In this document: positions 25,397 to 33,220 of the stretch, piece after piece | Numbering within the stretch: position 1 is the first letter of the stretch | How the letters are laid out: every line of letters starts with the position of its first letter | Source of the DNA: Microbacterium gorillae | Lineage (GTDB): Bacteria > Actinomycetota > Actinomycetes > Actinomycetales > Microbacteriaceae | Direction: 5' to 3' | DNA length: 64,000 nucleotides | Assembly: GCF_000826185.2 (NCBI RefSeq) | Contig: NZ_LN648874.1 | Span: 186,001-250,000, forward strand | Notes under the pieces: generated by a model | Told to the model about the DNA's origin: nothing | The model's database searches: none | What the model saw: only the letters and a program-made list of their open reading frames with translations | Position numbers and translations under genes: made by a program

Positions 25397-25738
25397 TTAG
25401 TACGGTGGCGATGTCATGCTCGGCCTGGTCGTGGGAGCCGGGGCGGCGGCTGTACTAGCGCCGTTGGTCAAGCGCTGCGCGATACCGGGCGGTCGGGACG
25501 GGGCGACCCGATGGACTTCCCAGAGGAGGCGGCGCGCGGCGAGGGAGGTGTCGCCGCACTCGGCAGCCATCCAGTCGCCGCGCGTGTGCTGGTGAGAGTG
25601 CGCCCACCGGACGGCATCAAGATATGCCGGGTCGGCGCGCAGAGGAGTGCGGTCATCGTCGAGCGAGCGCAGGGTCGCGAAGACGTCGGCGGGTGTGCGC
25701 CAGCCTCGGGAGGAGTTGGCGAGGGTTGGCGGCCTCAT
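25397..25738 (-). CDS. Hypothetical protein downstream of a small-terminase-like gene
   Basis: This 113-aa protein starts at ATG 25738, which overlaps the stop of the upstream gene (ATGA), so the two are translationally coupled. The middle (YLDAVRWAHSHQHTRGDW, CGDTSLAARRLLWEVHRV) looks folded and helical; the last ~30 residues are Ala/Thr/Pro-rich and probably disordered. No family is recognised. Because it is coupled to a small-terminase-like gene, a partner role is possible. The open frame upstream of 25738 is not coding. Confidence 0.55.
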   Translation of the reverse strand: MRPPTLANSSRGWRTPADVFATLRSLDDDRTPLRADPAYLDAVRWAHSHQHTRGDWMAAECGDTSLAARRLLWEVHRVAPSRPPGIAQRLTNGASTAAAPAPTTRPSMTSPPY

Positions 25739-26070
25739 CGGGTGGCCCCGCCGTGACGCTGGCGAGCGAGCTTCTGACCAACGGTTGTGGGCGCTATCAG
25801 GCGGGCGAGGATGCGCGCGGCGGCCTCCCGGGAGAGGCGGGACTCTACTGTCGCCGGATGCACCACGGCCTGACCAGTGGAGCCGGTGGCGACGTATCCG
25901 GCTCCGGCGGCAACGGCTTGGAGGGCATATGCCGCGGTCAGGAGTTCGCATGCCTCCACTAGCGAAGAGTGAGATGCGCCGGAGAGGGTTGGGGACTCGG
26001 CGAGGACGGCGTCGTAGGTGTCGGTGACGGCATCGGGCCAGTGGAGGGGGTAAGCGGGCGAGGTCATCAA
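25735..26070 (-). CDS. Phage small-terminase-like protein
   Basis: This 111-aa protein starts at ATG 26070 with an AAAGGG ribosome binding site. It has the same plan as the frameshifted gene at 24013: two helices (LVEACELLTAAYALQAVAAG), then GYVATGSTGQAVVHPATVES, another helix (REAAARILARLIAP) and a basic tail with GQKLARQRHGG. G-S-x-G-Q followed by a Pro and an acidic residue is shared by both. This resembles P27-type small terminase subunits of actinophages. No large terminase is present, which fits a satellite that borrows a helper phage's packaging motor. Family call is by eye. Confidence 0.55.
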   Translation of the reverse strand: MMTSPAYPLHWPDAVTDTYDAVLAESPTLSGASHSSLVEACELLTAAYALQAVAAGAGYVATGSTGQAVVHPATVESRLSREAAARILARLIAPTTVGQKLARQRHGGATR

Positions 26071-26221
26071 GAGACCCTTTCAGGGTGTGGGAACGGTGGA
26101 AACGCGTGAGGGGGGGCACGCTTGACCGGCAACGCTGTGCCGGAAAAACAGACTTCTGCGGACGCATGAAGAAAGACGCTGTGCCTCTCCGGCCGGAAAA
26201 GAGGGCGGCGGGGAGGGGAGC

Positions 26222-26270
26222 CCCACGTCGCTGGCGTGCACGCACAGGCGTGTGTGCGCGCCAGCGTGGG
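26222..26270 (+). other. Long hairpin in the leader of the HEPN-like gene
   Basis: 26230-26245 pairs with 26250-26265 over 16 bp (two G-T wobbles, loop AGGC), extended by CCCAC/GTGGG with a 3-nt bulge. It lies 20 nt before the ATG at 26290, next to the GGAGG ribosome binding site, so it could hide the start region or act as a terminator. Confidence 0.65.
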
Positions 26271-26289
26271 CGGACGGAGGTAGGGGCCG

Positions 26290-27108
26290 ATGGCGAGGGG
26301 GAACTATGCGCTGTGCCGCTACGCTCAGGGCATGCGGCCATACAACGAGGCGGACTGGGCCCCACCGGGATTCCTTCGCGGCTACACCTTCACCCTTGAT
26401 ACGGGCCGTGACGACTACGTGATCGAGGCAACGCTGACGGTTCCAGCCTTCGCTGGAGATTTCTCGGCATTACTGGTGCGCCGAGTGGGCGGCCCCGTGG
26501 AGGCCGATCACGAATATCGGCGCAACCTGTACGCCGCAATCGGCGAGGTAGCGGTCGTCGCGGCCCAGGTAGAAACGCTCCTGAAGCGTCTCATCATGCT
26601 GATGGCTGATGCCCCCAGCGGCTACCTCGCGGACGCCGAGGGCATGTTCGGCAAGCTCGAAGACACCGCACTGCGGTCGGCGAAACGCGTCGTCAAGGCT
26701 GGGTCACGCGACCCGGAGAGCCAGGGGCGCGCGGTGGGCATCATAGAGGCCGTCGAATGGGCCAAGCGCGACAAGCTCGGCGAGCGCCGGAATGACATCG
26801 TTCATGGCGTGTGGTGGGACTATGCCGGAGTGGGGGTCGTATACGCCCGCTTCAAGCTGAACGGTGAATCAGACCTGAGGTACGGGACGACCCTGGACCA
26901 CATTACGGACGTTGCCGCGGGGATGCGTGAGTACGCCACGCGCCTCGAAGCTCTCGTGGGGACGCGGTGGCTTACGGCGTACCTTCCGCGCGGGGGCCCG
27001 CAAGAACCCAGCCCGTTCGCGCGGGCGAAGCTGGCCGCGCGCGCAGTTGGAGCTTCGGGAGCCGAATCGGCAATTTCCGAATCGGCGACGGCGGGGCCCT
27101 CGGGCTGA
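26290..27108 (+). CDS. HEPN-motif protein (putative RNase)
   Basis: This 272-aa protein starts at ATG 26290 behind GGAGG (26276-26280); M16 is an alternative. After an N-terminal beta-type region (residues ~25-65), residues ~75-175 are helical: EYRRNLYAAIGEVAVVAAQVE, then GERRNDIVHGVWWDY. R167-N-D-I-V-H172 fits the R-N-x3-H active-site motif of HEPN ribonucleases, placed as usual at the start of the last core helix. HEPN enzymes often cut RNA in defence or toxin systems. No nucleotidyltransferase or other obvious antitoxin is adjacent. The last 40 residues are Ala/Ser-rich. HEPN assignment is inference from the motif. Confidence 0.6.
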   Translation: MARGNYALCRYAQGMRPYNEADWAPPGFLRGYTFTLDTGRDDYVIEATLTVPAFAGDFSALLVRRVGGPVEADHEYRRNLYAAIGEVAVVAAQVETLLKRLIMLMADAPSGYLADAEGMFGKLEDTALRSAKRVVKAGSRDPESQGRAVGIIEAVEWAKRDKLGERRNDIVHGVWWDYAGVGVVYARFKLNGESDLRYGTTLDHITDVAAGMREYATRLEALVGTRWLTAYLPRGGPQEPSPFARAKLAARAVGASGAESAISESATAGPSG

Positions 27109-27345
27109 GCCGAATATGGGCGCGCGGACGCATGGGCGGTTGGCGCGGGCCAAGCCGCCCTTGACCTCCCGGTCCGTACAGATGCGGGGGTGTTCCGGCG
27201 ATCCAGGTGGCTCGTACGCCGTCGGCATACCTGGCCTGCAGCTCCTCGTTGGTGGGGGTGCGCCCCGCGCCGACAGCCCTGGTCGGCCGGGCGCTCACCG
27301 CGTGTCGGAAAGGCGACGTCGCGCGGTGCGGCGAACGACGTGGTG

Positions 27346-27570
27346 CTACACGCGCGAGAGGGCGGCAGTGATGGCCTGGGCGACGTGGGCGGCGTTTTCG
27401 GCGTAGGCATCGTCCGTGTCGCCGCGGACAAGGGAGATCAGGTCGTGATCCGCGAGGACGGGGTGCGCGCGGAGGGCTCGCTCGCGCCGGAGCTCGGCGC
27501 GGGTCGCGGCGAGCTCAGTGGCGAGCGCTACCCGGTGGATATCAGAGGCGGCGGTGGTCGTGCTGGACAT
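27346..27570 (-). CDS. Small hypothetical protein
   Basis: This 74-aa protein starts at ATG 27570 with an AGGAG ribosome binding site 7 nt upstream. It is largely one charged helix (IHRVALATELAATRAELRRE then RALRAHPVLADHDLISLVRG). It is the last gene of a three-gene minus-strand run (28522 to 27346). No family recognised. Confidence 0.6.
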   Translation of the reverse strand: MSSTTTAASDIHRVALATELAATRAELRRERALRAHPVLADHDLISLVRGDTDDAYAENAAHVAQAITAALSRV

Positions 27571-27647
27571 TGGGGGCTCCTGGGGGTGTGGGTGGCCCGC
27601 CCCCGCTCGTGGTTCGAGCACGGACAAGGGGCGGGCGTTGGAGGCGG

Positions 27648-27959
27648 CTAGCCGCGGATTGCTGCGACGATTTCGTCGGGGGACGGCACAGGCGGGGCAG
27701 GGATAGGCGTGCCGTGCGGGCGCCCAGCCAAGCTGTTGGCCCGGTCGTCGCTGCGGACCTGGACGGCCTGGGTAGGAGTGAGGCCCTGGCGGGATCGGTG
27801 AAGGTGCCACAGACCCTCGGGCGTCAGTCGGGCGGCCTCGGCGCGTTCCTCGAAGAAGATGCGCGTGTGCGCGTCGACTTCGGCGAAGGACTTGGGCGCG
27901 GGGTGGTCCTCGACGGCATTGGCGACGATGTTCGCGACGGCGCTGTCAGTGATGCTCAT
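27648..27959 (-). CDS. Hypothetical protein
   Basis: This 103-aa protein starts at ATG 27959 overlapping the stop of the preceding gene by 4 bp, so the pair is coupled. It begins MSITDSAVANIVANAVEDHP, includes an acidic amphipathic helix (RIFFEERAEAARLTPEGLWH) and ends in a Pro-rich part and PDEIVAAIRG. No known domain seen; it is probably a small cytoplasmic protein. Confidence 0.6.
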   Translation of the reverse strand: MSITDSAVANIVANAVEDHPAPKSFAEVDAHTRIFFEERAEAARLTPEGLWHLHRSRQGLTPTQAVQVRSDDRANSLAGRPHGTPIPAPPVPSPDEIVAAIRG

Positions 27960-28522
27960 TCTGCGGTGCCGTCCGCGGCTCGCGACGGGACGACGCCGCT
28001 GTTGACGTAGTCGCCGACGCTAGCGAGGAGGTAGGCGCGGTCGTAGAAGACATTGCGGAGGTCGCGCTGACGTCCGATGAGCCTGTCGAAGTCGTCCCGG
28101 TCGTGGAGCGCCTGACGGAGTCCCTCGAAGGCGGCGACGGCTTTCTCATGAGCGGCGTCTCCGAGTGCCTCGTGAGTGGCGATGAATTCCGCCGAGCGCA
28201 TTCCAGTGCTGACGTGGTCGTGGAGCGCACGGTAAGCGCGTTCGCGGGCGCGTTCCTTGGCCTTGACGGTGTCCCGGGCGACGCGGTAGGAATCGACAGC
28301 GGCGTCGAAGTCGGCCTTGGCGACGCCCTCCTTGGGGCGGTTCGCGGGGTCCATCAGATGATAGGCGCTGAGGGCCTTCGCGGCAGCGCCCGCATCGCGG
28401 CCCGCCTGGCCGGAGTCCCGCCATGCATTGTGGGCGGCGGTGGCGGCGTCGGCGAGCTCCGGAGCGCCAGGGATGGCGTCGAGGATGAAGGTCGGTGGGA
28501 TGGTGTTCTTGTTGTTGAACAA
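27956..28522 (-). CDS. Helical hypothetical protein
   Basis: I place the start at TTG 28522 (MFNNKNTIPPTFILDAIPG), which has AAAGG 8 nt upstream; the open frame continues upstream but is Pro/Arg-rich and unlikely. The 188-aa product is almost entirely charged alpha-helix (FDAAVDSYRVARDTVKAKER, HDHVSTGMRSAEFIATHEAL, LRQALHDRDDFDRLIGRQRD), compatible with a coiled coil. It leads a three-gene operon. Function unknown. Confidence 0.6.
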   Translation of the reverse strand: MFNNKNTIPPTFILDAIPGAPELADAATAAHNAWRDSGQAGRDAGAAAKALSAYHLMDPANRPKEGVAKADFDAAVDSYRVARDTVKAKERARERAYRALHDHVSTGMRSAEFIATHEALGDAAHEKAVAAFEGLRQALHDRDDFDRLIGRQRDLRNVFYDRAYLLASVGDYVNSGVVPSRAADGTAE

Positions 28523-29071
28523 GGGATGTGCCTTTCGGTTGGGTGAGCGCGTGGTGCGCTCATGAGGGCCGAGGATTGGCGAGGGCTTGTCGCGGTCCTC
28601 GGGGTCGTGCGGGGCCCGTGGCGGGCTTTTGTGGGGTCCTGCCGTGCGTTCGTTCAGCGTCGGCAAGCTGGGGGCGTCATCTGGGCAGAAGCGTCACCGT
28701 GCCGAGGGCCCAGGGGGGGCTCTCCTTGGCCGATGTGCGCGCAGGGCTCTGCCGCAAGGATGGGGCGCCGGCTGGGGCGTCGCCGAGCAAGGCCCGTTAG
28801 CAGCCGCGGAGGCAACATGGCGCAGGCCTTCGAAATCGTGCCTGCCGATAGCCGAGTCGGTGTGGGCGTTCATGGCGTTGCCTTGCGCGCGCTCGGAGGT
28901 GCCAGGGAGCGTGTGGTCGCCCTTCTGGAGCGCCCGCGGGCGTGGCTTGGTCTCGACGATTTCTGGGGCGGTGTGTGGGCACCTGGCGGCTGAGGTCTTG
29001 CTCAGTCGTTCGGAGTCCGCGGGGGTGTGTGCTGCCCTGGCCTGGGAAGGGAAACGGGCCCTTCGTGGGGC
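28523..29071. other. 549-bp region with little support for genes
   Basis: This region separates two minus-strand genes in the element. Long frames exist on both strands, but most have Arg/Gly/Trp-rich shadow composition. The only candidate is a 58-codon plus-strand ORF at 28817. No convincing terminator, tRNA or repeat was seen. Confidence 0.5.
28817..28993 (+). CDS. Possible 58-aa protein
   Basis: The ATG at 28817 has GGAGG five bases upstream, and the peptide (MAQAFEIVPADSRVGVGVHG ... PRAWLGLDDFWGGVWAPGG) is protein-like. It would be the only plus-strand gene in this part of the element. No family seen; it may be a chance ORF. Confidence 0.3.
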   Translation: MAQAFEIVPADSRVGVGVHGVALRALGGARERVVALLERPRAWLGLDDFWGGVWAPGG

Positions 29072-30364
29072 CTACGCCGTGCGCCGGAGTGGCGTGACGT
29101 TGGCGGGGAACGAGTTTCGGAAGTGCGCGCGCTGGGTGGTGAGCGCCCCGACGGTGTCGCCGTTGGCGAGGCGGTCGCGCTGGCGGGCGTGGCGTCGCTC
29201 CTCGGCGGCGGTGGTCTCGTCGATGGCATCGCGGAGTTCCCGGTACGCCTCCGTTTCGGCGCGGATCATCTCAACGGTCACGGGGAGCTCCTTCGGAGTG
29301 GCGGGTGGTTCGGTGGCGGTGCGCTCGGCGGCGACGTAGAAGCGGCGCTCATTGCCGGAGCGGCGCTCGACGAGACCCAGGGAGGGGGCCATCTGGACGG
29401 CGAGTCGCGAGGCTTCGCGGGGGCCGATCACGGGGGGCGTGAACGGGGGAAGGTCGTAGTCATCGACGGCGACGTCGGCCCAGCGCAAGCGCGGCGGAGC
29501 GGAGGGGCGCCGCGGACGAGTTGAGGTGCGAAGGCTCGGTTGCATCCGCTTGCGGTCGTCCCAGTGCGCGCGCTCGATGTAGTAGGCCGCGAGCGTGGCG
29601 GTGTGGGCGGTCGCGGCGCTGTCGTTCTCGGCGTGGAGCTCGTCGAGTGCCTCGCGGGCCTCGCGGCTGGCGTTCACGATGGCATCGCGGACGTCGTCGC
29701 GTGCGAGGAACTCGCCGGGGGCGAGGTCCAGGGTGAGCGCCGCGATGATGTGGCGCACGAAGTCCTTCTTGCGGTCCTCCAGTGCTCGCCGGAATGTGGC
29801 GACGCGCTTGGCGGAGGTCTGCGGCGGGGCCGTCGTGCGCGGAGTTCGTGGCCCGGGCGGTGCGGTGCGCTTGGCGCCCTTCGCGGCGAGGCGGTCGAGC
29901 TCGGCGAGAGTCGCCGCGACGATGGCGGCGCCATAGGCGTCTTGGTCGAAGTCGGCGGCGTTCTCAGGGTGTGCGTGGTCGTAGTCGAGGGTCGTGGCGG
30001 CGTGGAGCCCCCGGTAGTAGTCGGTCAGCCGGAGCGTCGGCGGTGCCGTGTCGAGGTGCTCGCGTCGGCTCTGGGGCGCGCGGTAGGCGAGGCCGCCGTC
30101 GAAGCGCCGGGGGATGCTCGCGAGGGTGTCGCGGACGACCGGCGCGACGGCGCTCGGGGCCGTCTCTTCCGCCGCGAAGAGGGCGGGGGCGAGGAGGTAG
30201 CGCGCCACGTGCGCCGGGGAGGGGACCGCGTAGCGGCGCGCGTGGTCGTCGCCAGGATGGAGGAATCGGCCCGTGAAGTAGGCGTCGTCGGCAAAGGCGC
30301 GGCGCGCACCCTGTGAGGAGCGCGCGTAGGCGTCGAGGGCGGGGCGAAAGAGTTCGGGGGTCAT
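29072..30364 (-). CDS. Large hypothetical protein of the element
   Basis: This 430-aa protein starts at ATG 30364 (MTPELFRPALDAYARSSQGA). It is mostly helical, with a basic Pro/Thr-rich linker around residues 165-185 (KRTAPPGPRTPRTTAPPQTS), a second helical domain (VATFRRALEDRKKDFVRHII) and a C-terminal long helix (RAETEAYRELRDAIDETTAA). I recognise no catalytic motif and no Walker box. It is the second-largest protein of the element after the integrase and could be its replication, capsid-hijacking or regulatory protein, but the sequence does not show which. A fragment of it (29867-29908) is repeated at 30895. Confidence 0.65.
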   Translation of the reverse strand: MTPELFRPALDAYARSSQGARRAFADDAYFTGRFLHPGDDHARRYAVPSPAHVARYLLAPALFAAEETAPSAVAPVVRDTLASIPRRFDGGLAYRAPQSRREHLDTAPPTLRLTDYYRGLHAATTLDYDHAHPENAADFDQDAYGAAIVAATLAELDRLAAKGAKRTAPPGPRTPRTTAPPQTSAKRVATFRRALEDRKKDFVRHIIAALTLDLAPGEFLARDDVRDAIVNASREAREALDELHAENDSAATAHTATLAAYYIERAHWDDRKRMQPSLRTSTRPRRPSAPPRLRWADVAVDDYDLPPFTPPVIGPREASRLAVQMAPSLGLVERRSGNERRFYVAAERTATEPPATPKELPVTVEMIRAETEAYRELRDAIDETTAAEERRHARQRDRLANGDTVGALTTQRAHFRNSFPANVTPLRRTA

Positions 30365-30448
30365 AGTTGGCTCTCGGTGGTGGGAATGGGAAAACGCTGG
30401 CAGGCGTCGGGGTGGTGGTCGCGATCTCGGAGGGTGCAGAAATGACGA

Positions 30449-30481
30449 GGGCCCCCACCGGGGATCAGACCGGGAGGGCCC
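30449..30481 (-). terminator. Strong hairpin between the zinc-finger gene and the 430-aa gene
   Basis: GGGCCCTCCCGG pairs with the opposite arm over 12 bp with one wobble and one bulge, read on the minus strand. It lies 113 nt after the zinc-finger gene stop and 85 nt before the 430-aa gene, so it may terminate or attenuate. Confidence 0.45.
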
Positions 30482-30565
30482 ACGTCGGACGCTGTTTTGT
30501 CTGCCAGATTCCGAGAGCGACCATTAGGGGGCGCGCCGACGGGCGGCGCTGATTGGTTACGAAGG

Positions 30566-30595
30566 TAGAGACCGCCTGGGGTGTCGGCGGTGCTC
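30566..30595. repeat. 30-bp repeat, copy A
   Basis: It matches 33221-33250 at 24 of 30 positions, with the first 16 (TAGAGACCGCCTGGGG) and last 8 identical. It overlaps the stop of the zinc-finger gene and lies upstream of the 430-aa gene. Confidence 0.85.
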
Positions 30596-30827
30596 AGGAA
30601 ATTGTCTGGGCGAGGAGTGCCACGGTCCGGCGGGCCACTTGCTCAAGGAGCGCGGGGTCTCCGGCGCGGAGGGCGGCGTCGGCCTCGTCAGCGAGGTGGG
30701 CGCGGCGGGCGCGGAGCGCGTCGCGGTGGAAGTAGACGCGGTGATTGGGGGAGCAGAAGCGGCCCGGCTGGGTCAGGGCCGCCGCGGTGCCGCAGTATGC
30801 GCACGTCACGCTGTAGTTAGTAGTCAA
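30594..30827 (-). CDS. Small zinc-finger protein
   Basis: This 77-aa protein starts MTTNYSVTCAYCGTAAAL and continues to RFCSPNHRVYFHRDALRARR. CAYC, then C and H about 18 residues later, form a likely zinc site, followed by a basic helix and an acidic/Ala-rich C-terminal helix. Such fingers are common in phage and mobile-element proteins. It is probably a nucleic-acid-binding regulator; the target is unknown. Confidence 0.7.
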   Translation of the reverse strand: MTTNYSVTCAYCGTAAALTQPGRFCSPNHRVYFHRDALRARRAHLADEADAALRAGDPALLEQVARRTVALLAQTIS

Positions 30828-30894
30828 GTGGGGCCTCGCTAGCGGCGCTACGTAACGCCTATCGGGGTAAAGGAAGCGCCCCGGGCGGCGGGGC

Positions 30895-30936
30895 GCGCTT
30901 GGCGCCCTTCGCGGCGAGGCGGTCGAGCTCGGCGAG
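30895..30936. repeat. 42-bp exact direct repeat of 29867-29908
   Basis: The 42 bp match a coding segment of the 430-aa gene exactly, with weaker similarity continuing ~15 bp before and ~35 bp after. It looks like a decaying partial duplication. Confidence 0.9.
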
Positions 30937-31068
30937 GGGCGGCGCGCCGCTGGGCGCGGCCTAGGCGGCGTTGGCGATGGGTATTCGTCTCCCGATTGGG
31001 TATACCGCCTGGATGCTCACGGGCGTCGGCGTCGACGTCGGCGGCGGGGGCGGGGGCGGCCCTGGTTG

Positions 31069-31192
31069 CGTCGTGTAGCCGGTAACGTGACGGATTCTCG
31101 CGCCTCATGTATTCCCTCTACTAGTCGTCGTCGACTCTCTAGAGAGAAATAAGGAAACGGTCCAATTTCGTCACGTTACCGGCTAGGCGACG
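31069..31192. repeat. 24-bp inverted repeats around an AT-richer core with a palindrome
   Basis: Arms 31069-31092 and 31169-31192 are inverted with two mismatches; 17 bp (TAGCCGGTAACGTGACG at 31076-31092) are perfect. The 76-bp interior is unusually AT-rich for this DNA and holds the 12-bp palindrome CTCTCTAGAGAG (31135-31146). It resembles paired operators around a promoter, or a replication origin. Confidence 0.85.
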
Positions 31193-31252
31193 CACGCGGA
31201 GGGGGCCAACGCCCGCCACCCCGGCGACGACATCGCGGCGCCCGGGCTGAGC

Positions 31253-31558
31253 TCAGCGGAACGCCTCCGGGAGGGGCTGGGGCCACATGCCAGGCAGCCG
31301 CTCGGCGACCGCCGAGGCCGGGACGATGGCGGCGCCGGGAGCGTTCAGGGCCCGCGGGACGATGATGCCGCGGTCCTCATCGGCGAACGGGAGCCAGAAA
31401 CCGGCGTGATCATGGAAGAGGATGGCGTCGGCGCGGGCGCCGGGGGCATCGGCGAGGCGGAGCTCGTGCGCGACGCGAGCGGCGGAGTAGCCGCTGTGCT
31501 CTCCGGTCATGGGCGAGGGGGCCCAGCGGGAGCCCTCGGGCGGTTCTTGAGCGTGCAT
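31253..31558 (-). CDS. Hypothetical protein downstream of the integrase
   Basis: This 101-aa protein starts at ATG 31558 (MHAQEPPEGSRWAPSPMTGE). The middle, YSAARVAHELRLADAPGARA then DAILFHDHAGFWLPFADEDR, looks folded; no domain is recognised. It follows the integrase on the same strand but is separated from it by a strong hairpin. The open frame upstream of 31558 is not coding. Confidence 0.55.
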   Translation of the reverse strand: MHAQEPPEGSRWAPSPMTGEHSGYSAARVAHELRLADAPGARADAILFHDHAGFWLPFADEDRGIIVPRALNAPGAAIVPASAVAERLPGMWPQPLPEAFR

Positions 31559-31587
31559 GTGAGGCTTTCTTTTCTGATGCGCGGGGG

Positions 31588-31622
31588 CGAGAGGCGGCGG
31601 ACGCATTGGCCGCCGCCTCTCG
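31588..31622 (-). terminator. Hairpin after the integrase gene
   Basis: A perfect 13-bp stem (CGAGAGGCGGCGG with its complement) with a 9-nt loop lies 31 nt after the integrase stop. There is no T-run. Confidence 0.65.
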
Positions 31623-31652
31623 ACATTCTGACTCGACGAGGCGGAGGGAGAG

Positions 31653-33191
31653 CTATGCGGCGTCGCCCTCGGCCCAGACGATCCGCATGCGGTCTCGCGC
31701 GATGAAGCGGGCGCCGCTGTAAGGGGCGGCGGAGACGATGACGCGGTCGATGGCGAGCCGGAGGAGCTTGCGCGCCTCCAAGACCGGCGCCGCCTCGATG
31801 GCGGGGAGCGACAGCTCGGGATCGAGGAGGACGCCGAGGTCCGCCTCGGGGACAGGCATCGTCGCGAGGGTACGTGTTGCGTGGGCGATGCGATCCTCCA
31901 AGAGAGCCGTGATGGTGGCATGGCGGTCGGCGCTCAGCGTGGCGCGAACGTAGTGGTCAGCGTCGGCGGCGTCGAGCCGGGCGCGGAGCGTAGCGAGCTC
32001 GCTGAGGAGTGCGTCGCGCTCGGTGCGTGAGGCGGGGTCGTGCTTGGCGAGCCAGCGGTCGGCGACGGCGGCGAGGATCGGATCATCCGGCTCAAGCGCG
32101 GCGAGTCCGTATGCCCACACGCGCTTCACCTCGCGTTCAAGCGTGGGGATGCGGACGTTGACGGGTGCCTCACATCCGGCGCTCGTGTGGTCGCGTCGGC
32201 GGCATCGGTAGGAGTTGCCGAAGGAATTGCACGAGCGGTCGCACTCTGCGCACCGGAGCATGCCGCCGCCGAGGAGGGTCTCAGGTTGCTTGACGGCACG
32301 CATGCCGCGTCCGTATCGCCGTAGGCGGCTGTCGAGCTCCGCGAGGAGCGCTTGCCGCTCACCCTCGGCGATGATGGGAGACTCTCCCTCGGCAAGGAGG
32401 GAGACGGTCTCGCCCGTGTCGGGGTGGCGCCACGGGTGAATGTCGCCGCCCTCATAGCCCGCCGCGCGAGCCTCTTTGTGTGCTGGCACGAGGCCAGACA
32501 GAGAGGGCGTGCGGATGGCGACTGAGAGGGAGGATGCGCGCCAGAACTTGCCGCCACGCCGGGTAGGGACGCCGCGGTCGTTCCAGTCGCGGCAGATGGC
32601 GAGCATCGTCTCGCCCGACGCGAGGCGGTCGCATGCCTCGCGGAGGAGCGGTGCCTCGGTCGGATGCTGGCGGAGCTTTCGGTCTGCACCGACGGTGTAG
32701 CCGAAGGGCGCCGTGCCGCCGAGATATAGCCCCTGCTTACGCTGGTGCTCTTTCTTGGCGGTTACTCGAAGCGAGGTGCTGGCGGACTCGGCGCGGGCGA
32801 GCTCTGACAGCATGACTATGAGCATGCGGCTGTTGGCGACGGCGGAGTCGAGGTTGTCCTTGAGGAATACGATGCGGCCCCCGGCCTCGTCGAGGGCGTC
32901 GAGCACGGTTCCGACCTGGCCCGCGCCGCGGCGGCTCAGTCGGTCGAGCTTCCACACGCCGAGGATGGCGACCTCGCCAGAGGTGACGGCGGCGACAGCG
33001 GCGTCAAAGTCGGGGCGCTGGACGCCCGGCTTGTAGCCGGATTTTCCCGGGTCCTTCCAGACCTTGCGGACGGTCATTCCCTCCCGGGCCGCCCAGTCGC
33101 GCAGGTCGGATTCCTGACGCTCTAGAGAGTCCTTCCCCTCGCGGTCGATGCTGAGGCGGAGGTAGATGTCGCATTGTGCTGAGTCGGCCAT
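31653..33191 (-). CDS. Large serine integrase
   Basis: This 512-aa site-specific recombinase starts at ATG 33191, with AAGGAG 6 nt upstream. The N-terminal resolvase domain has IYLRLSIDREGKDSLERQ (nucleophile Ser14) and VWKLDRLSRRGAGQV. A recombinase domain follows (GTAPFGYTV, RDWNDRGVPTRRGG), then a zinc ribbon (LRCAECDRSC ... YRCRRRDHTSAGC) and a C-terminal coiled-coil region (SELATLRARLDAADADHYVR). Such enzymes join attP and attB at a central dinucleotide without host factors. The gene begins ~80 bp from the predicted crossover, pointing into the element, as usual for phage-type integrases. Confidence 0.95.
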   Translation of the reverse strand: MADSAQCDIYLRLSIDREGKDSLERQESDLRDWAAREGMTVRKVWKDPGKSGYKPGVQRPDFDAAVAAVTSGEVAILGVWKLDRLSRRGAGQVGTVLDALDEAGGRIVFLKDNLDSAVANSRMLIVMLSELARAESASTSLRVTAKKEHQRKQGLYLGGTAPFGYTVGADRKLRQHPTEAPLLREACDRLASGETMLAICRDWNDRGVPTRRGGKFWRASSLSVAIRTPSLSGLVPAHKEARAAGYEGGDIHPWRHPDTGETVSLLAEGESPIIAEGERQALLAELDSRLRRYGRGMRAVKQPETLLGGGMLRCAECDRSCNSFGNSYRCRRRDHTSAGCEAPVNVRIPTLEREVKRVWAYGLAALEPDDPILAAVADRWLAKHDPASRTERDALLSELATLRARLDAADADHYVRATLSADRHATITALLEDRIAHATRTLATMPVPEADLGVLLDPELSLPAIEAAPVLEARKLLRLAIDRVIVSAAPYSGARFIARDRMRIVWAEGDAA

Positions 33192-33220
33192 GGTGAGCTC
33201 CTTGTGTTGGTTGACGCCCA

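Larger units (their letters stand above)
30828..31252. other. Non-coding region with degenerate repeat and inverted repeat
   Basis: This 425-bp region contains a decayed copy of part of the 430-aa gene (around 30878-30975) and the inverted-repeat structure at 31069-31192. Weak minus-strand frames here are Arg/Ala-rich and not convincing. It is a good candidate for the element's control or replication region. Confidence 0.6.

Noticed and set aside
25739..26365. Upstream extension of the 113-aa gene to a 322-aa protein
   Set aside because: The added part is Arg/Pro-rich and overlaps the small-terminase-like gene, which has a good ribosome binding site and a 4-bp coupling overlap.
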